From the NCBI GenBank assembly GCA_030147505.1, contig JASBVG010000003.1:105578-169577 (forward strand): 64,000 nucleotides of DNA, read 5' to 3'. Of this stretch, positions 52,369-62,313 are shown in pieces. This DNA is from Tardiphaga sp. Lineage in GTDB: Bacteria > Pseudomonadota > Alphaproteobacteria > Rhizobiales > Xanthobacteraceae. Position numbers and translations under genes: made by a program. The notes beneath the pieces are model-generated. The model was not told the origin of the DNA. It searched no databases and saw only the letters and a list, made by a program, of their open reading frames with translations. Numbering within the stretch: position 1 is the stretch's first letter; each line of letters starts with the position of its first letter.

Positions 52369-54330
52369 ATGATGGTACTCAGGTCGATTTCGGCACGTAT
52401 GATCGTTGCCATCACGCTGGTCGCGGCGGGCTCGTGCATCGTCCTTGCAGCCTTCAGCATGTGGCAGCAGCAAGCGATCATTGATACCGCTCTCGATCGC
52501 GAAGCGCGCGACGATTATGCAAATCTCACGGCTGCGCTCAACACGGAAACCCGAACCCTGCTGGCTGTCGCCGAGTCCATCGCCTCCTCGCAGCCGATCA
52601 AGGATGCGATCAAGGCGAACGACCGAAATGCCTTGCTCGCCAATCTGAAGGAGGTCCATCAACGCATCAAGCCGCGCGGCCTCGAACTGATCACCGTGCA
52701 GGTGCCGCCCGCCATCACCTTTGGCCGCATTCATAATCCCGGAACGTTTGGCGACAATGTCGCCGAGCGCCGCAAGATGGTGGTGCAGGGCATGACCAGC
52801 AAGAAGCCCGTGGGGGGTATCGAGCCAGGCCGTGATGCGCTTAACGTCTTCGGCGTCGCTCAGGCCATGGACGGCGAAACCGTCCTCGGAACGATCGATG
52901 TCGGCGCACCATTCGGAAAGACCTTCGTTGACACGATGAAAGCCCGGTTCGGGGTCGATGTCGGCATCCACCAACTCGACGGCCAGAACGGCAAGACGCT
53001 GGCATCTACGCTCAAGTCCAATGTGCCCCATACAGAAATCCTGCGTCGGGCGCTTGCCGGTGAAATCGTGACCGAACGCAGCGAACTCGATGGCAAGCCT
53101 GTCGCGACCACTTTCGGTGCCATCAAGAGCTTCTCCGGCGAGAATATTGCGGTATTCGAAATCACGCGCGATACCAGCCGCTACCAGGCATTGATGCGCT
53201 CTTCGCTGACATGGCTTGGCGTCATCTCGATCGGCGTCTTGCTGCTGGCCGCTTTGGTCGCAACCTTCATGGGCCGCAGCATGGCGAAGCCAATTCAGGC
53301 TCTGGAATCCGCAATGCGCAGCATCGCCGGCGGCAATCACAACATCGCCGTGCCGGGCGCCGGTCGCCGCGACGAGATCGGCTCGATGGCCGGTGCCGTC
53401 GAGGTGTTCAAGACCGGCCTGATCGAAACCGAACAGCTCCGCGCCGCGCAGGACCAGCAGCGCGAGCGCGCCCAGCACGAACGTCGCGACACGATGAATG
53501 CGCTCGCGGCACGTTTCGAAAGCGGAGTCGGCGGCGTGGTCAGCGCCGTCAGTTCAGCGGCCACTGAATTGCGTCACACCGCGCAGTCGATGGCTGCCAC
53601 GGCGGATGAGTCGATGCACCAGACCGCTGCCGTTGCAGCCGCCTCCGAAGAGGCGACACAGAGTGCGCAGGCCGTCGCCGCTGCGGTCGAGGAGCTGAAC
53701 GCTTCGATCAGCGAGATCGCCAAGCAGGTCAACGAATCCGCCCGTGTGGCCGGCGACGCCGTCTCGCAGGCCAACGTCACGAATAGCGAAGTGCAGAGCC
53801 TCGCCGAAGCTGCGCAAAAGATTGGCGACGTGGTCAAGCTGATCAGCGAGATCGCCGCCCAGACCAACCTGCTCGCTCTCAACGCCACCATCGAGGCCGC
53901 GCGAGCGGGCGAAGCAGGTCGCGGTTTCGCCGTCGTCGCTTCCGAGGTCAAGGCATTGGCGACGCAGACCTCGAAGGCCACCGACGAAATCGCGACTCAA
54001 GTGTCCTCGATCCAGAACGCCACCCGCCTGTCGGTGGATTCGATCCAGAACATCACCACCACCATTGGTCGCGTCAGCGAGATCGCCAGCACCATCGCCG
54101 CCGCCGTCGAGGAACAGGGCGCAGCAACGCTGGAAATCGCGCGCAACGTAGCCGAGGCCGCACGCGGCACCGGCGAGGTCTCGCAAAACATCGCAGGTGT
54201 TAACGATGCCGCTCGCGAAACCGGTGTCGCCGCATCACAGGTGGTCGAATCCGCCGGGGAACTATCGCGCAATGGCGAGGACCTGAAGACGCAGGTGGAT
54301 GCGTTCCTGCGCGAAGTGCGGGCGGCGTAA
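52369..54330 (+). CDS. Methyl-accepting chemotaxis protein
   Basis: A 653-residue chemoreceptor. There is an N-terminal membrane helix ([20 protein letters not shown]), a periplasmic Cache-like sensor (about 35-275), a second helix ([20 protein letters not shown]), a HAMP domain ([20 protein letters not shown]) and a long cytoplasmic signalling domain. The hairpin tip reads [20 protein letters not shown] followed by [18 protein letters not shown]. The start at 52369 has AAGGGG eight bases upstream; an upstream in-frame TTG at 52339 is less likely. No che genes are adjacent, so the receptor acts in trans with distant signalling genes. Confidence 0.95.
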   Translation: MMVLRSISARMIVAITLVAAGSCIVLAAFSMWQQQAIIDTALDREARDDYANLTAALNTETRTLLAVAESIASSQPIKDAIKANDRNALLANLKEVHQRIKPRGLELITVQVPPAITFGRIHNPGTFGDNVAERRKMVVQGMTSKKPVGGIEPGRDALNVFGVAQAMDGETVLGTIDVGAPFGKTFVDTMKARFGVDVGIHQLDGQNGKTLASTLKSNVPHTEILRRALAGEIVTERSELDGKPVATTFGAIKSFSGENIAVFEITRDTSRYQALMRSSLTWLGVISIGVLLLAALVATFMGRSMAKPIQALESAMRSIAGGNHNIAVPGAGRRDEIGSMAGAVEVFKTGLIETEQLRAAQDQQRERAQHERRDTMNALAARFESGVGGVVSAVSSAATELRHTAQSMAATADESMHQTAAVAAASEEATQSAQAVAAAVEELNASISEIAKQVNESARVAGDAVSQANVTNSEVQSLAEAAQKIGDVVKLISEIAAQTNLLALNATIEAARAGEAGRGFAVVASEVKALATQTSKATDEIATQVSSIQNATRLSVDSIQNITTTIGRVSEIASTIAAAVEEQGAATLEIARNVAEAARGTGEVSQNIAGVNDAARETGVAASQVVESAGELSRNGEDLKTQVDAFLREVRAA

Positions 54331-54351
54331 TTCAGAAAACCATCCTGCTGC

Positions 54352-55260
54352 TTAGAGTCCCGCATCCCAGCTTGGCGTTCCGGCAAATCGCGCCACCAGG
54401 AAATCGATGAATAATCGAACCTTGACGGCAAGGTGCCGCGTCGGCGGATAGATCGCATAGAGCGTCAGTAGCGGCGCCTTATAAGGTTTAAGCACCCGCT
54501 GCAGGGCGCCGCCTCGCAAGGCGTCGCCCGCGATGAATGTCGGCAACAACGCAACGCCTCTTCCTCTCACAGCGGCATCGCGCAACACCTCGGCATTGTT
54601 GACGCACAGCGTCCAGCTCGGTTGGATCCAGTGATCGCCGTCCTTGCCGGTGAGCTTCCACTGATTGCCGGTGAGCAGGAAACCGTAAGTGAGCAGCGCG
54701 TGCCGGCGCAGATCTTCCGGAAGCTTTGGCGTTCCGTACTCCTTCAAATAATCCGGCGATGCGCAGACGGCGCGGTCGATCGTGACGATTTTTCGCGCGA
54801 TCAGGCTCGATGATTCCAGGTCGGCAATACGCAGCGTGACGTCGAAGCCACCTTGCATCGGATCGACCTGATCATCCGACAGCACGAGCTGAATCTGCAG
54901 CTCCGGGCACTGCGCCATAAAATCCGCCACTGCCGGCCCAAGTTGTAGCGTGCCGAACGACATCGGCGCGTTCACTCGCAACAGTCCACGCGGCGACGAC
55001 TGCGCCTGTGCCACTGCCTGATCCGCAGCATCGAGATCGGCGAGAATGGTCAGCGCGCGCTCAAAATAGGCCTGACCGCTTTCGGTCGGGCTGGCATGGC
55101 GCGTGGTGCGGTTCAGCAACTGAACGCCCAGGCTCTCCTCGAGCTCGCCGACATATTTCGAGATGGCCGAGCGCGACAACCTCAGTTGCCGCCCGGCTTC
55201 CGAGAAGCTTCCGAGTTCGACCACCTTCACGAAAGCCCGCAGGCTGCCCAGCTTGTCCAT
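54352..55260 (-). CDS. LysR family transcriptional regulator
   Basis: A 302-residue LTTR (DKLGSLRAFVKVVELGSFSE, AGRQLRLSRSAISKYVGELE; effector domain from RGLLRVNAPMSFGTLQLGPA). It belongs to the CrgA/DsdC-like large subgroup. It is divergent from the dioxygenase/esterase pair and is probably its regulator; a perfect dyad lies in the shared intergenic region at 55270-55307. In other bacteria homologous pairs respond to quinones, but the inducer here is inferred. Confidence 0.9.
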   Translation of the reverse strand: MDKLGSLRAFVKVVELGSFSEAGRQLRLSRSAISKYVGELEESLGVQLLNRTTRHASPTESGQAYFERALTILADLDAADQAVAQAQSSPRGLLRVNAPMSFGTLQLGPAVADFMAQCPELQIQLVLSDDQVDPMQGGFDVTLRIADLESSSLIARKIVTIDRAVCASPDYLKEYGTPKLPEDLRRHALLTYGFLLTGNQWKLTGKDGDHWIQPSWTLCVNNAEVLRDAAVRGRGVALLPTFIAGDALRGGALQRVLKPYKAPLLTLYAIYPPTRHLAVKVRLFIDFLVARFAGTPSWDAGL

Positions 55261-55269
55261 TCCGGCCTC

Positions 55270-55307
55270 TTGTGACTGTCCTCAAATCATAGACAGTCAT
55301 GTCACAA
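55270..55307. promoter_or_regulatory. Candidate LysR operator: nested dyad between the regulator and the dioxygenase gene
   Basis: TTGTGAC (55270-55276) and GTCACAA (55301-55307) are reverse complements. Nested and partly sharing bases, GACTGTC (55274-55280) and GACAGTC (55292-55298) are also exact reverse complements separated by 11 nt. The spacing fits a LysR-type site, and the element starts only 9 nt upstream of the lysR start codon. Confidence 0.7.
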
Positions 55308-55391
55308 GAAGCCAGATTGTCTTTAAACGGGAACGAACCAATTATCACCGCAACGGAGGACGAAACGCCCTCCCAAACCGGAGACAAGACC

Positions 55392-56333
55392 ATGTCAGGC
55401 ATCCATCACGTCACCGCCATCGCCGGCCCCGCGCTGCGCAATTTCGACTTCTACACCCGCGCGCTGGGCCTGCGCTTCGTCAAGAAGACCGTCAATTTCG
55501 ACGATCCCGGCACCTATCACTTCTATTATGGCGACGAGACCGGCAAACCCGGCACGATCCTGACCTTCTTCCCGTGGGAACATGCCGCACCCGGTCGTGG
55601 CGGAGTCGGCCAGACCCAGCAGACCGCATTCCGCGTGCCGGCCAGTTCGCTCGGCTACTGGACGCATCGCTTCATCGCACAGGGCATCGCCCATGAGGCG
55701 CTTGAAAAGCGCTTTGGCGAAGCGGTGCTGCCTTTCACCGATCCGGACGGCATGAGCCTCGCGCTCGTCGGCGTCCCAGGCGCGGAAGATGAAGCCGGCT
55801 GGAGCAACGGCGACATCCCGGCTGAACATGCGATCCGCGGCTTCCACAGCGTCACGCTTCTGCTGGAGAAGGCCGAGACGACGAGCGCGATCCTCACCGA
55901 CGTGTTCGGCTTCAAGGAAGTCGCCCGCGAAGGCTCGATCATCCGCCTGACCGGTGATGCCCGGGAAGGCGCCGTGGTCGATATTTACGAAGCTGGCGGT
56001 TTTCTGCCGGGTCGTCAGGGACGCGGGTCGGTGCATCACGTCGCCTTCCGCGCCAAGGATGATGCCGAGCAGGCCGAAATGAGCCGCAAGCTCGTGGAGG
56101 TGCACGGCCAGCATGTGACGGAGCAGAAGGATCGCAACTACTTCCGCTCGGTCTATTTCCGCGAACCCGGCGGCGTGCTGTTCGAGATCGCTACCGACGA
56201 CCCCGGCTTTGCCGTGGACGAGCCCGTCGAGTCCTTGGGCGAACATCTGAAGCTGCCGGCTTTCCTCGAAAAGCATCGCAGCGAGATCGAGCGCGTGTTG
56301 CCGCCGCTCGCAAAGAACGAGGTGACGGCATGA
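55392..56333 (+). CDS. Ring-cleaving dioxygenase-like VOC family protein (MhqO/MhqA type)
   Basis: A 313-residue protein with two VOC (glyoxalase/extradiol dioxygenase-fold) modules. The first starts GIHHVTAIAGPALRNFDFYT, the second FHSVTLLLEKAE; likely metal ligands are the His in GIHHV, the His in GSVHHVAF and the Glu in GGVLFEIATDD. Members with an adjacent serine esterase are associated with hydroquinone and electrophile detoxification. The start is ATG 55392; a longer frame from 55299 adds unrelated residues. It overlaps the esterase gene by 4 nt. Confidence 0.87.
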   Translation: MSGIHHVTAIAGPALRNFDFYTRALGLRFVKKTVNFDDPGTYHFYYGDETGKPGTILTFFPWEHAAPGRGGVGQTQQTAFRVPASSLGYWTHRFIAQGIAHEALEKRFGEAVLPFTDPDGMSLALVGVPGAEDEAGWSNGDIPAEHAIRGFHSVTLLLEKAETTSAILTDVFGFKEVAREGSIIRLTGDAREGAVVDIYEAGGFLPGRQGRGSVHHVAFRAKDDAEQAEMSRKLVEVHGQHVTEQKDRNYFRSVYFREPGGVLFEIATDDPGFAVDEPVESLGEHLKLPAFLEKHRSEIERVLPPLAKNEVTA

Positions 56334-56968
56334 CCGATCTGTCTCACATCCATCGCTTCGTGCCGGGCAACCGGCACGAGGCAACGCCTCTCCTGCTGTT
56401 GCACGGCACCGGCGGTGACGAGAGCGATCTCCTGCCGCTCGGTCAGGCCGTGGCGCCCGGCGCATCGCTGCTCTCGCCGCGCGGCCAGGTGCTCGAACAC
56501 GGCATGCCCCGCTTCTTCCGAAGGCTCGCGGAAGGCGTGTTCGACGAGGATGACGTGCGTCGCCGCGCCAACGACCTCGCGGATTTCGTCAATGACGCCC
56601 GCAAGCGTTACGATCTGCCGGCGCCGATGGCGCTCGGCTATTCGAACGGCGCGAATATCGCCGCGGCGGTGTTGCAGTTGAGGCCGGAAGTGCTGGACGG
56701 TGCGATCCTATTGCGCGCCATGGTGCCGCTGCGCGATCCGCCAGCGGTCGATCTCGCCGGCAAGCCGGTGCTGATCGTGTCCGGTCAGTTCGATCCGATC
56801 ATCCCGACGAGCAATGCGCAGCGACTGGCTGTGTCGCTCGCCAGGGCCGGCGCCGACGTGCAGCATCGCACGCTGCCGATCGGGCATCAGCTATCGCAGG
56901 CCGATCTCACCGTGGCAGGCGAATGGCTGCGGGGAATTGAAGCGGCGAAACTCAAGCCGGCAGCCTGA
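56330..56968 (+). CDS. Alpha/beta-hydrolase, phospholipase/carboxylesterase-like (MhqD type)
   Basis: A 212-residue serine hydrolase. Oxyanion region LLLHGTGGDESDLLPLG, nucleophile elbow GYSNGANIAA (Ser in GYSNG), Asp in GQFDPIIPTSNA, and His in PIGHQLSQAD. It is coupled to the VOC dioxygenase gene (ATGA). The gene pair resembles the mhqO-mhqD type and may degrade ring-cleavage or conjugated quinone products. A strong hairpin follows. Confidence 0.88.
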   Translation: MTDLSHIHRFVPGNRHEATPLLLLHGTGGDESDLLPLGQAVAPGASLLSPRGQVLEHGMPRFFRRLAEGVFDEDDVRRRANDLADFVNDARKRYDLPAPMALGYSNGANIAAAVLQLRPEVLDGAILLRAMVPLRDPPAVDLAGKPVLIVSGQFDPIIPTSNAQRLAVSLARAGADVQHRTLPIGHQLSQADLTVAGEWLRGIEAAKLKPAA

Positions 56969-56976
56969 CCCCGGTT

Positions 56977-57004
56977 CCTTCCTCCCCCTTTCGGGGGAGG
57001 AAGG
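56977..57004. terminator. 12-bp stem-loop between convergent esterase and ThDP-enzyme genes
   Basis: CCTTCCTCCCCC (56977-56988) and GGGGGAGGAAGG (56993-57004) are exact reverse complements with a TTTC loop. It lies in the 42-nt gap between the two convergent stops, so it can terminate both transcripts. No long T-tract is seen on either side. Confidence 0.75.
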
Positions 57005-57010
57005 ACGGAG

Positions 57011-58723
57011 CTACAAATTCGCCCCGCCGAAGATTTCCTTGTACCAATCCGCGATCAGTTTCGGATTGATGCGGCCATCGACGATGAACACGCCATTCGC
57101 ACCATCGTCGACCCAGCGCTTCACTGCGTCGAGATCCCCGAGCGTCTTCACCACGCAACCATCAGCCCCATACCCGCGGGCGATCGCGGCGAAATCGGTG
57201 ACCGGGAATTGCGCCATGCTGGCGGAATAGCCCTCCGGCACGAAGTGATGCACTTCGGCGCTGTAGGCGCTGTCATTGTAGATGAAGATGCAGATGCGCC
57301 GCTTGAGCCTCACCGCCGTTTCCAGCTCCGCGATCGACATCAGGAAGCCGCCGTCGCCAACCGCAAGCACCGTCAGCCGATCGGGCTGCGTGACCGACGC
57401 GCCGATGGCACCGGCGAGGCCAAGGCCGATGGACTGAAAGGCGATGGGGATGCACCAGCCGCGATGATCCGGCACCGACAGATAGCGCGCCACCCAACCG
57501 ACGAAATGACCGCCATCGACGACCACCGTGCGATCCTTCGGCAGCACATCATCCATCGCCTTGCTCAGCGTACGCGGATCGATATGCTCCTGCGTACCGG
57601 TGTCATCATAATACGTGTTGCGATTGCTCTTGCCGTCGATGACGGCAGCGATCTCCGGCGTGCGCCAGCCGATGTCTGACACATCTTCCTCAGCCAGCGC
57701 CGCGAGCAGTGCTGTCGCCACCTGCGACGCATCGCCTTCGAGTTCGAGATCGACCGGGCGATGCTTGCCGATGCGGCCCTTCTCCACGTCAATCTGCACC
57801 AACTGGGCATGATCGTCGATCAGCTTGCCCTTCTTCGTCGTCCACATGTTGAGCGACATGCCGAAAGCGAGGATCACGTCGCTCTTCGCGATCAGCTCGG
57901 CTGCGGCGGGTGACGAGAAGCCGCCGGCGATGCCGAGATTCCAGGGATGGCCGGAAAACATGCCGTGTGCCTGTATGGAGGTCGATAGCAGCGCGCCGAG
58001 CCTGTCCGCGAGCTCGACAAGCAATGGCTGTGCGTCGGCCACCACGGCGCCGTGACCGGCGAGGATCAGCGGCCGGCGCGACGACCGGATGGTGGCGACC
58101 AGCTCCGCAAGTTTGTCTGCATTCAGCGAGCGACGCGGCGTGAGCGGCGGATGACGCTTGCCCATGGTCGCCGTCACCGGCATCTCCTGCACGTCGACCG
58201 GCAGGCTCAGCACCACCGGTTTGCGCTCCTTGATCGCGCGCGCGGCGGCATTCCAGGTTTCGAGATAGGCGGTTTGCGGGTCGGCGATCTGGCGCCACTC
58301 GCCGCCGACCGAATGCACCAGTTCTGACTGATTGAAGGCAAAGGCCGATTGCTTGTCGCCAGTGACCACGTCGCCTGCAAGCACCAGCAGCGGCGTATCG
58401 CTCTTGGCGGCCTCACCGATGCCGGTGATCGCGTTGGTCAAACCGGGACCGGCGGTGACGCTGACCACGACGAGTTCGCGCGTCAGCCTCGCCGCAACGT
58501 CGGCCATGCTCACGGCGCCGCCTTCGTGGCGCGCAGCGATGAATTCGATGCCGAGATCGGTAAGCGCCAGCGTCACCTTGAAGTTGGCGCCGCCGACCAG
58601 GCCGAAACAGCGTTTCGCACCGATATCGGCAATCGCGCGCGCCACGGCGCGCCAGACGGGAATTGAATCGGGCGCGATTGCAACCGGTGCAAGCGGCGAC
58701 TGGGCGGCAGAAGATGATGTCAT
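57011..58723 (-). CDS. Thiamine-diphosphate-dependent enzyme, acetolactate-synthase-like large subunit
   Basis: A 570-residue ThDP enzyme with the three-domain acetohydroxyacid synthase/benzoylformate decarboxylase fold. The catalytic Glu is E67 (AARHEGGAVSMAD). The ThDP/magnesium motif is GDGGFLMSIAELETAV ending at NDSAY. The central domain has GNAA-free linker text and VILAFGMSLNMW. No ilvN small subunit is adjacent, so a catabolic decarboxylase or lyase role is as likely as isoleucine-valine biosynthesis. The start at 58723 (MTSSSAAQ) is chosen because the open frame before it has no ThDP-enzyme features. Confidence 0.88.
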   Translation of the reverse strand: MTSSSAAQSPLAPVAIAPDSIPVWRAVARAIADIGAKRCFGLVGGANFKVTLALTDLGIEFIAARHEGGAVSMADVAARLTRELVVVSVTAGPGLTNAITGIGEAAKSDTPLLVLAGDVVTGDKQSAFAFNQSELVHSVGGEWRQIADPQTAYLETWNAAARAIKERKPVVLSLPVDVQEMPVTATMGKRHPPLTPRRSLNADKLAELVATIRSSRRPLILAGHGAVVADAQPLLVELADRLGALLSTSIQAHGMFSGHPWNLGIAGGFSSPAAAELIAKSDVILAFGMSLNMWTTKKGKLIDDHAQLVQIDVEKGRIGKHRPVDLELEGDASQVATALLAALAEEDVSDIGWRTPEIAAVIDGKSNRNTYYDDTGTQEHIDPRTLSKAMDDVLPKDRTVVVDGGHFVGWVARYLSVPDHRGWCIPIAFQSIGLGLAGAIGASVTQPDRLTVLAVGDGGFLMSIAELETAVRLKRRICIFIYNDSAYSAEVHHFVPEGYSASMAQFPVTDFAAIARGYGADGCVVKTLGDLDAVKRWVDDGANGVFIVDGRINPKLIADWYKEIFGGANL

Positions 58724-58921
58724 GCGGTCGCTCTGCTGGCAGCAATGATGGTCACGACATTCAAGGATCGGGCCAGAAAGTTTAGGCCTAAAGCAATTTA
58801 ACAAAACCGGGGGTATTTGTGCCATCAGACTATCGTGAGACGACAGCAAACCGCCCTCGCCTGTCACGACGATGACGGTTCTGATCACGAAGCTGAATTC
58901 AGGGACGGATCGGACCTTCGT

Positions 58922-59245
58922 TCAGGCCCTGCCGATTGTCACCATATTGAGCAGATCGTCGCTACGCCGCGGTGCAGCGGCTTCTTCAAGCGAGGCACGC
59001 AGGGTTTCGATGTCCGACACCGGTTGCGGGCGCCACCCGCATGGGCAACCGCCGTCCTGATGAGCAGCTGCGACCTCGCGATAAGTCTGGCCCAGCGCCG
59101 ATGCCAGCAACTTCATCACCACATCGGGCGGCAGGCGCGAATGATCGAGCACGCGGCAGAAAGTCGTCATGATGGCCTGGTTGAGATAGGTCCGCGCCGA
59201 ATCCTCATCAGTGATTTCGGAGACCTTGACCGGCTGTGGCAGCAT
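58922..59245 (-). CDS. Small protein of unknown function
   Basis: A 107-residue product starting MLPQPVKVSEI (an AAGGAAAA Shine-Dalgarno lies about eight bases upstream). It looks largely helical (SARTYLNQAIMTTFCRVLDH; LPPDVVMKLLASALGQTYRE) with a central GGCPCGW stretch that could hold a metal or disulphide. No signal peptide or membrane helix. I do not recognise the family. It lies between the ThDP enzyme and fructose-bisphosphatase genes on the same strand but with gaps of 125-198 nt, so it is probably its own unit. Confidence 0.65.
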   Translation of the reverse strand: MLPQPVKVSEITDEDSARTYLNQAIMTTFCRVLDHSRLPPDVVMKLLASALGQTYREVAAAHQDGGCPCGWRPQPVSDIETLRASLEEAAAPRRSDDLLNMVTIGRA

Positions 59246-59370
59246 GAGTTTTTCCTTTGCGACCCCACGCCTGTCTAGGCCGCGAGGCGACATTGCTCAA
59301 CTGCTTTCCGGATCGGCGCTCTTAGAAGCCCTGTAGCTTTGAACCCTTCAAAACGCGAAGTGTAGTTGCG

Positions 59371-60375
59371 CTATTCCGCAGCTTGCCTGGACACACCGTC
59401 GGCATCGCGGTGCAGCGCCTCGATACAGGCGACTTCGTTCTTTGACCCCATGATCAGCGGGATGCGCTGATGGATCGCCGTCGGCGCCACGTCGAGAATG
59501 CGCAGACGGCCAGTCGTCGCTGCACCGCCGGCCTGCTCGACAATGAAGGCCATCGGATGCGCCTCATAGACGAGACGCAGGCGGCCATCGCTGTAGCCCT
59601 TGCGCGCGTCGCCGGGATAGAGAAACACGCCGCCGCGCACGAGGATGCGATAGACTTCGGCGACCAGCGCCGCGATCCAGCGCATGTTGAAATTCTTCGC
59701 CTTCAGGCCGTCCTTGCCGGCGAGGCACTGATCGACGAAATCGCGCACCGGCGCTTCCCAGTGGCGATGGTTGGAGGCGTTGATGGCGTATTCCGCACAA
59801 TCCGCGGCGATCTGCACATTGGCGCGGATGCGTTTGTAGCTTCCCGCATCGCGGTCCAGCGTGAAGATGTGAACGCCGTCGCCGAGGGTCAGCACCAGCG
59901 AGGTCTGCGGACCGTAGACCACGAAGCCGGCGGCGATCTGCGCATTGCCCGGCGAGGTGAACGGCGTCCTGCCGGGAACGTTCGGCATGATCGAGAAGAT
60001 CGTGCCGACGGTCATGTTGGTTTCGATATTCGACGAGCCGTCGAGCGGATCATAGGCAATGTCGATGAGACCGCCATCGCGGACCTCGGCGCATTCCGCT
60101 TCCTCGGACGCGAGCGCGCCCCATGCAACGTCCTTCAGTGCCGCGCGGATCATGTCGTCGGCGCGGACATCGAGATCCTTCTGCACATCGCCATCGGCAT
60201 TCTCGCTGCCCTGCGCCGCGCCGGTGATGCCCGCCAGGGCACCGCGGCCGATCAGGTCCGAGATTTCGATGGACGCCCGCGCGATGGCGTCGACCGCAGC
60301 CGCGGTTGCCTGACGGAGAGGGGCGGTGCCGGCGAAAGTGGCAGTATGGCGGAACAGGTCGATCGGCGCGGTCAT
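59371..60375 (-). CDS. fbp: Class I fructose-1,6-bisphosphatase
   Basis: A 334-residue FBPase of gluconeogenesis and, in autotrophic relatives, the Calvin cycle. Motifs: metal-binding [24 protein letters not shown] loop (visible as [10 protein letters not shown]), [20 protein letters not shown] and the phosphate-binding [22 protein letters not shown] 60375 has GGAG seven bases upstream; the frame is open to 60414 but those residues are unlike FBPases. No cbb genes are adjacent. It is divergent from heme oxygenase. Confidence 0.95.
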   Translation of the reverse strand: MTAPIDLFRHTATFAGTAPLRQATAAAVDAIARASIEISDLIGRGALAGITGAAQGSENADGDVQKDLDVRADDMIRAALKDVAWGALASEEAECAEVRDGGLIDIAYDPLDGSSNIETNMTVGTIFSIMPNVPGRTPFTSPGNAQIAAGFVVYGPQTSLVLTLGDGVHIFTLDRDAGSYKRIRANVQIAADCAEYAINASNHRHWEAPVRDFVDQCLAGKDGLKAKNFNMRWIAALVAEVYRILVRGGVFLYPGDARKGYSDGRLRLVYEAHPMAFIVEQAGGAATTGRLRILDVAPTAIHQRIPLIMGSKNEVACIEALHRDADGVSRQAAE

Positions 60376-60528
60376 TACGTCTCCGGAAGGAAGGTCAGGC
60401 CGCGGTTCTGACACGCAAGGCGCCCGCCCGACAAGGCTGGAACCGTTCTAACCCACGGAAACTTGTGACATTTCCCGCGGCTGGTATGGTGCGGCCGCAT
60501 TCTGCAGACATCCGTACCGGAGACTTCG

Positions 60529-61197
60529 ATGACGACGCCCCCGCCCACCTCGCCTGCCAGCGTCGTGACCGATCTCTACCTCTCGACCAAGACCCTGCAC
60601 ACCGAAGCCGAGCGCTCCGGCATCATCCGCGACATGCTGCGCGGCGAGGCCAGCCGCGAGGGTTACATCCTGCTGCAGCGGAATCTGCTGCCGGCCTATC
60701 AGGCGCTCGAGGCCGGGCTTGAAGCCCATCGCGACACGCCCCTCCTCGCCGCCCTCGCCGCCTACCGGCTCGACCGCGCGACCGCGCTGAAGGCCGACCT
60801 CGCGGCGCTATGTGGTGGCGACTTCGCGCAGGTGCCAGTGCTTGCCGAAGGCGTCGCTTATGCGAAGCGGATCGAGGATGCCGCGAAGGGCGATGGTGAA
60901 CTCCTGATCGCCCATGCCTATACGCGCTATCTCGGCGACCTCTCGGGCGGACAGATCCTCAAGAAGCTGCTGGCGAAGAAGCCGGGCCTCACGCCGAACG
61001 AACTCACCTTCTACGACTTCCCCGCTTATGCCGACCTCGCTGCCTTGAAGGGCGACTATCGCAACGCGCTCGACGACGCCGGCAAGCGCGCCTCCGACCC
61101 GCAGGCGATCGTCGCCGAGGGATCGGTGGCGTTCCAGCTCAACACCGATATTTCGTGGGCCGTGCAGGCGGCGATCGAAGGCGCGAAGGTTTCGTAA
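60529..61197 (+). CDS. Biliverdin-producing heme oxygenase
   Basis: A 222-residue HO-family enzyme that opens heme to biliverdin, CO and iron. The proximal His is H24 (KTLHTEAERSG); the distal helix Gly-rich motif is GDLSGG at 136-141 (RYLGDLSGGQILKK). It may serve iron acquisition or bilin supply for a phytochrome; no phytochrome gene is in the window. Next to it lie hemF and hemE, so heme synthesis and breakdown genes are close. An inverted repeat follows its stop. Confidence 0.93.
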   Translation: MTTPPPTSPASVVTDLYLSTKTLHTEAERSGIIRDMLRGEASREGYILLQRNLLPAYQALEAGLEAHRDTPLLAALAAYRLDRATALKADLAALCGGDFAQVPVLAEGVAYAKRIEDAAKGDGELLIAHAYTRYLGDLSGGQILKKLLAKKPGLTPNELTFYDFPAYADLAALKGDYRNALDDAGKRASDPQAIVAEGSVAFQLNTDISWAVQAAIEGAKVS

Positions 61198-61215
61198 GCT
61201 TTCGCCGCTCGCGGC

Positions 61216-61317
61216 CATCCTTCGAGACGCCGCTACGCGGCTCCTCAGGATGAGGGACGGAGTGTGCTGTAGAAAACCCTCATGGTGAGGAGCCGCGTAG
61301 CGGCGTCTCGAACCATG
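61216..61317. repeat. Long inverted repeat with CGAGACGCCGCTACGCGGCT arms
   Basis: The left arm at 61216-61256 (CATCCTTCGAGACGCC...AGGATGAGGG) and right arm at 61278-61317 (CCCTCATGGTGAGGAG...TCTCGAACCATG) are near reverse complements of about 40 nt with a 21-nt loop. It lies between convergent heme oxygenase and hemF. Repeats of this form are common between genes in rhizobia and relatives (recollection). It may also help terminate both transcripts. Confidence 0.85.
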
Positions 61318-61364
61318 CAGGCCGAGCACGCGCCCCATCTGCGTTCCGCTTGCACGGAAGAGTT

Positions 61365-62246
61365 TTACTTCCAGCTCACCAGCGGCGGCATCGAGCTCAG
61401 GATCGTCTCGGTGTTGCCGCCGGTCTGCAATCCGAACATCGTGCCCTTGTCGTAGAGCAGGTTGAACTCGACATAGAGCCCGCGCGTCTCGAGCTGCTGC
61501 GCGCGCTCTTCCTCGCTCCAGGCTTCCTGCATGCGCGCACGCACGATGCGCGGATAGACGTTCAGGAACGCATCGCCGACATCGCGTGTGAACGCGAAAT
61601 CCTTCTCGAAATCCTGGCTCATCTGATCGTAGAAGATGCCGCCCACGCCGCGCGCGACGCCGCGATGCGGCAGGAAGAAGTAGTCATCGGCCCAGGCCTT
61701 GAACTTCGCGTAGTAGCCGGGATCATGCGCATCGCAGGCAGCGCGCATCGCATCGTGAAAGATAATCGTATCCGGCGCATCGTCCTTGCGCTGCGCGGGC
61801 AGCATCGGCGTGAGATCCGCGCCGCCGCCGAACCAGCCCACCGATGTCGCGAGGAAGCGCGTGTTCATGTGCACCGTCGGCACGCGCGGCGAGCGCGGAT
61901 GCATGATCAGGCTGATGCTGGTGGAGACATAATCGAGCTGCGAACCGCCGCCCGGCATTGCGCGCGCCATCTCCGGCGACAGCCTGCCATTGGCCGAGGA
62001 GGTGTGGATGCCGATCTTCTCGAACAGCCGGCCACCCGACAGAAAGCCGCCGACCCCGCCGCCGCTGCCGGTCTTGCGCGTCCATGGCCGGTAATCGAAC
62101 CGCGCGGGCGCACCGGGAAACAGCGCCTCCGGCGCTTCGCGCTCCAGCGTCTCGACCTCGGCGCAGATGCGGTCGCGCAGGGATTCGAACCACACCTTTG
62201 CGCGGGCACGCTGCTGTTCGATGGCGGGCGATATCTCTGGTGTCAT
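61365..62246 (-). CDS. hemF: Oxygen-dependent coproporphyrinogen III oxidase
   Basis: A 293-residue HemF, catalysing oxidative decarboxylation of coproporphyrinogen III to protoporphyrinogen IX. Motifs: [55 protein letters not shown], and the C-terminal [15 protein letters not shown] and [14 protein letters not shown]. The start at 62246 ([10 protein letters not shown]) has an AGGAAG upstream and the length is typical; an ATG at 62279 is an alternative. It is divergent from hemE across 146 nt with a FixK2-like box. Confidence 0.95.
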   Translation of the reverse strand: MTPEISPAIEQQRARAKVWFESLRDRICAEVETLEREAPEALFPGAPARFDYRPWTRKTGSGGGVGGFLSGGRLFEKIGIHTSSANGRLSPEMARAMPGGGSQLDYVSTSISLIMHPRSPRVPTVHMNTRFLATSVGWFGGGADLTPMLPAQRKDDAPDTIIFHDAMRAACDAHDPGYYAKFKAWADDYFFLPHRGVARGVGGIFYDQMSQDFEKDFAFTRDVGDAFLNVYPRIVRARMQEAWSEEERAQQLETRGLYVEFNLLYDKGTMFGLQTGGNTETILSSMPPLVSWK

Positions 62247-62313
62247 CGGCTTCCTGGAACGTGGGATCGTGTTGCTCATGCGCGTTATATGCGGCTTTCC
62301 GGGCGATGACACC

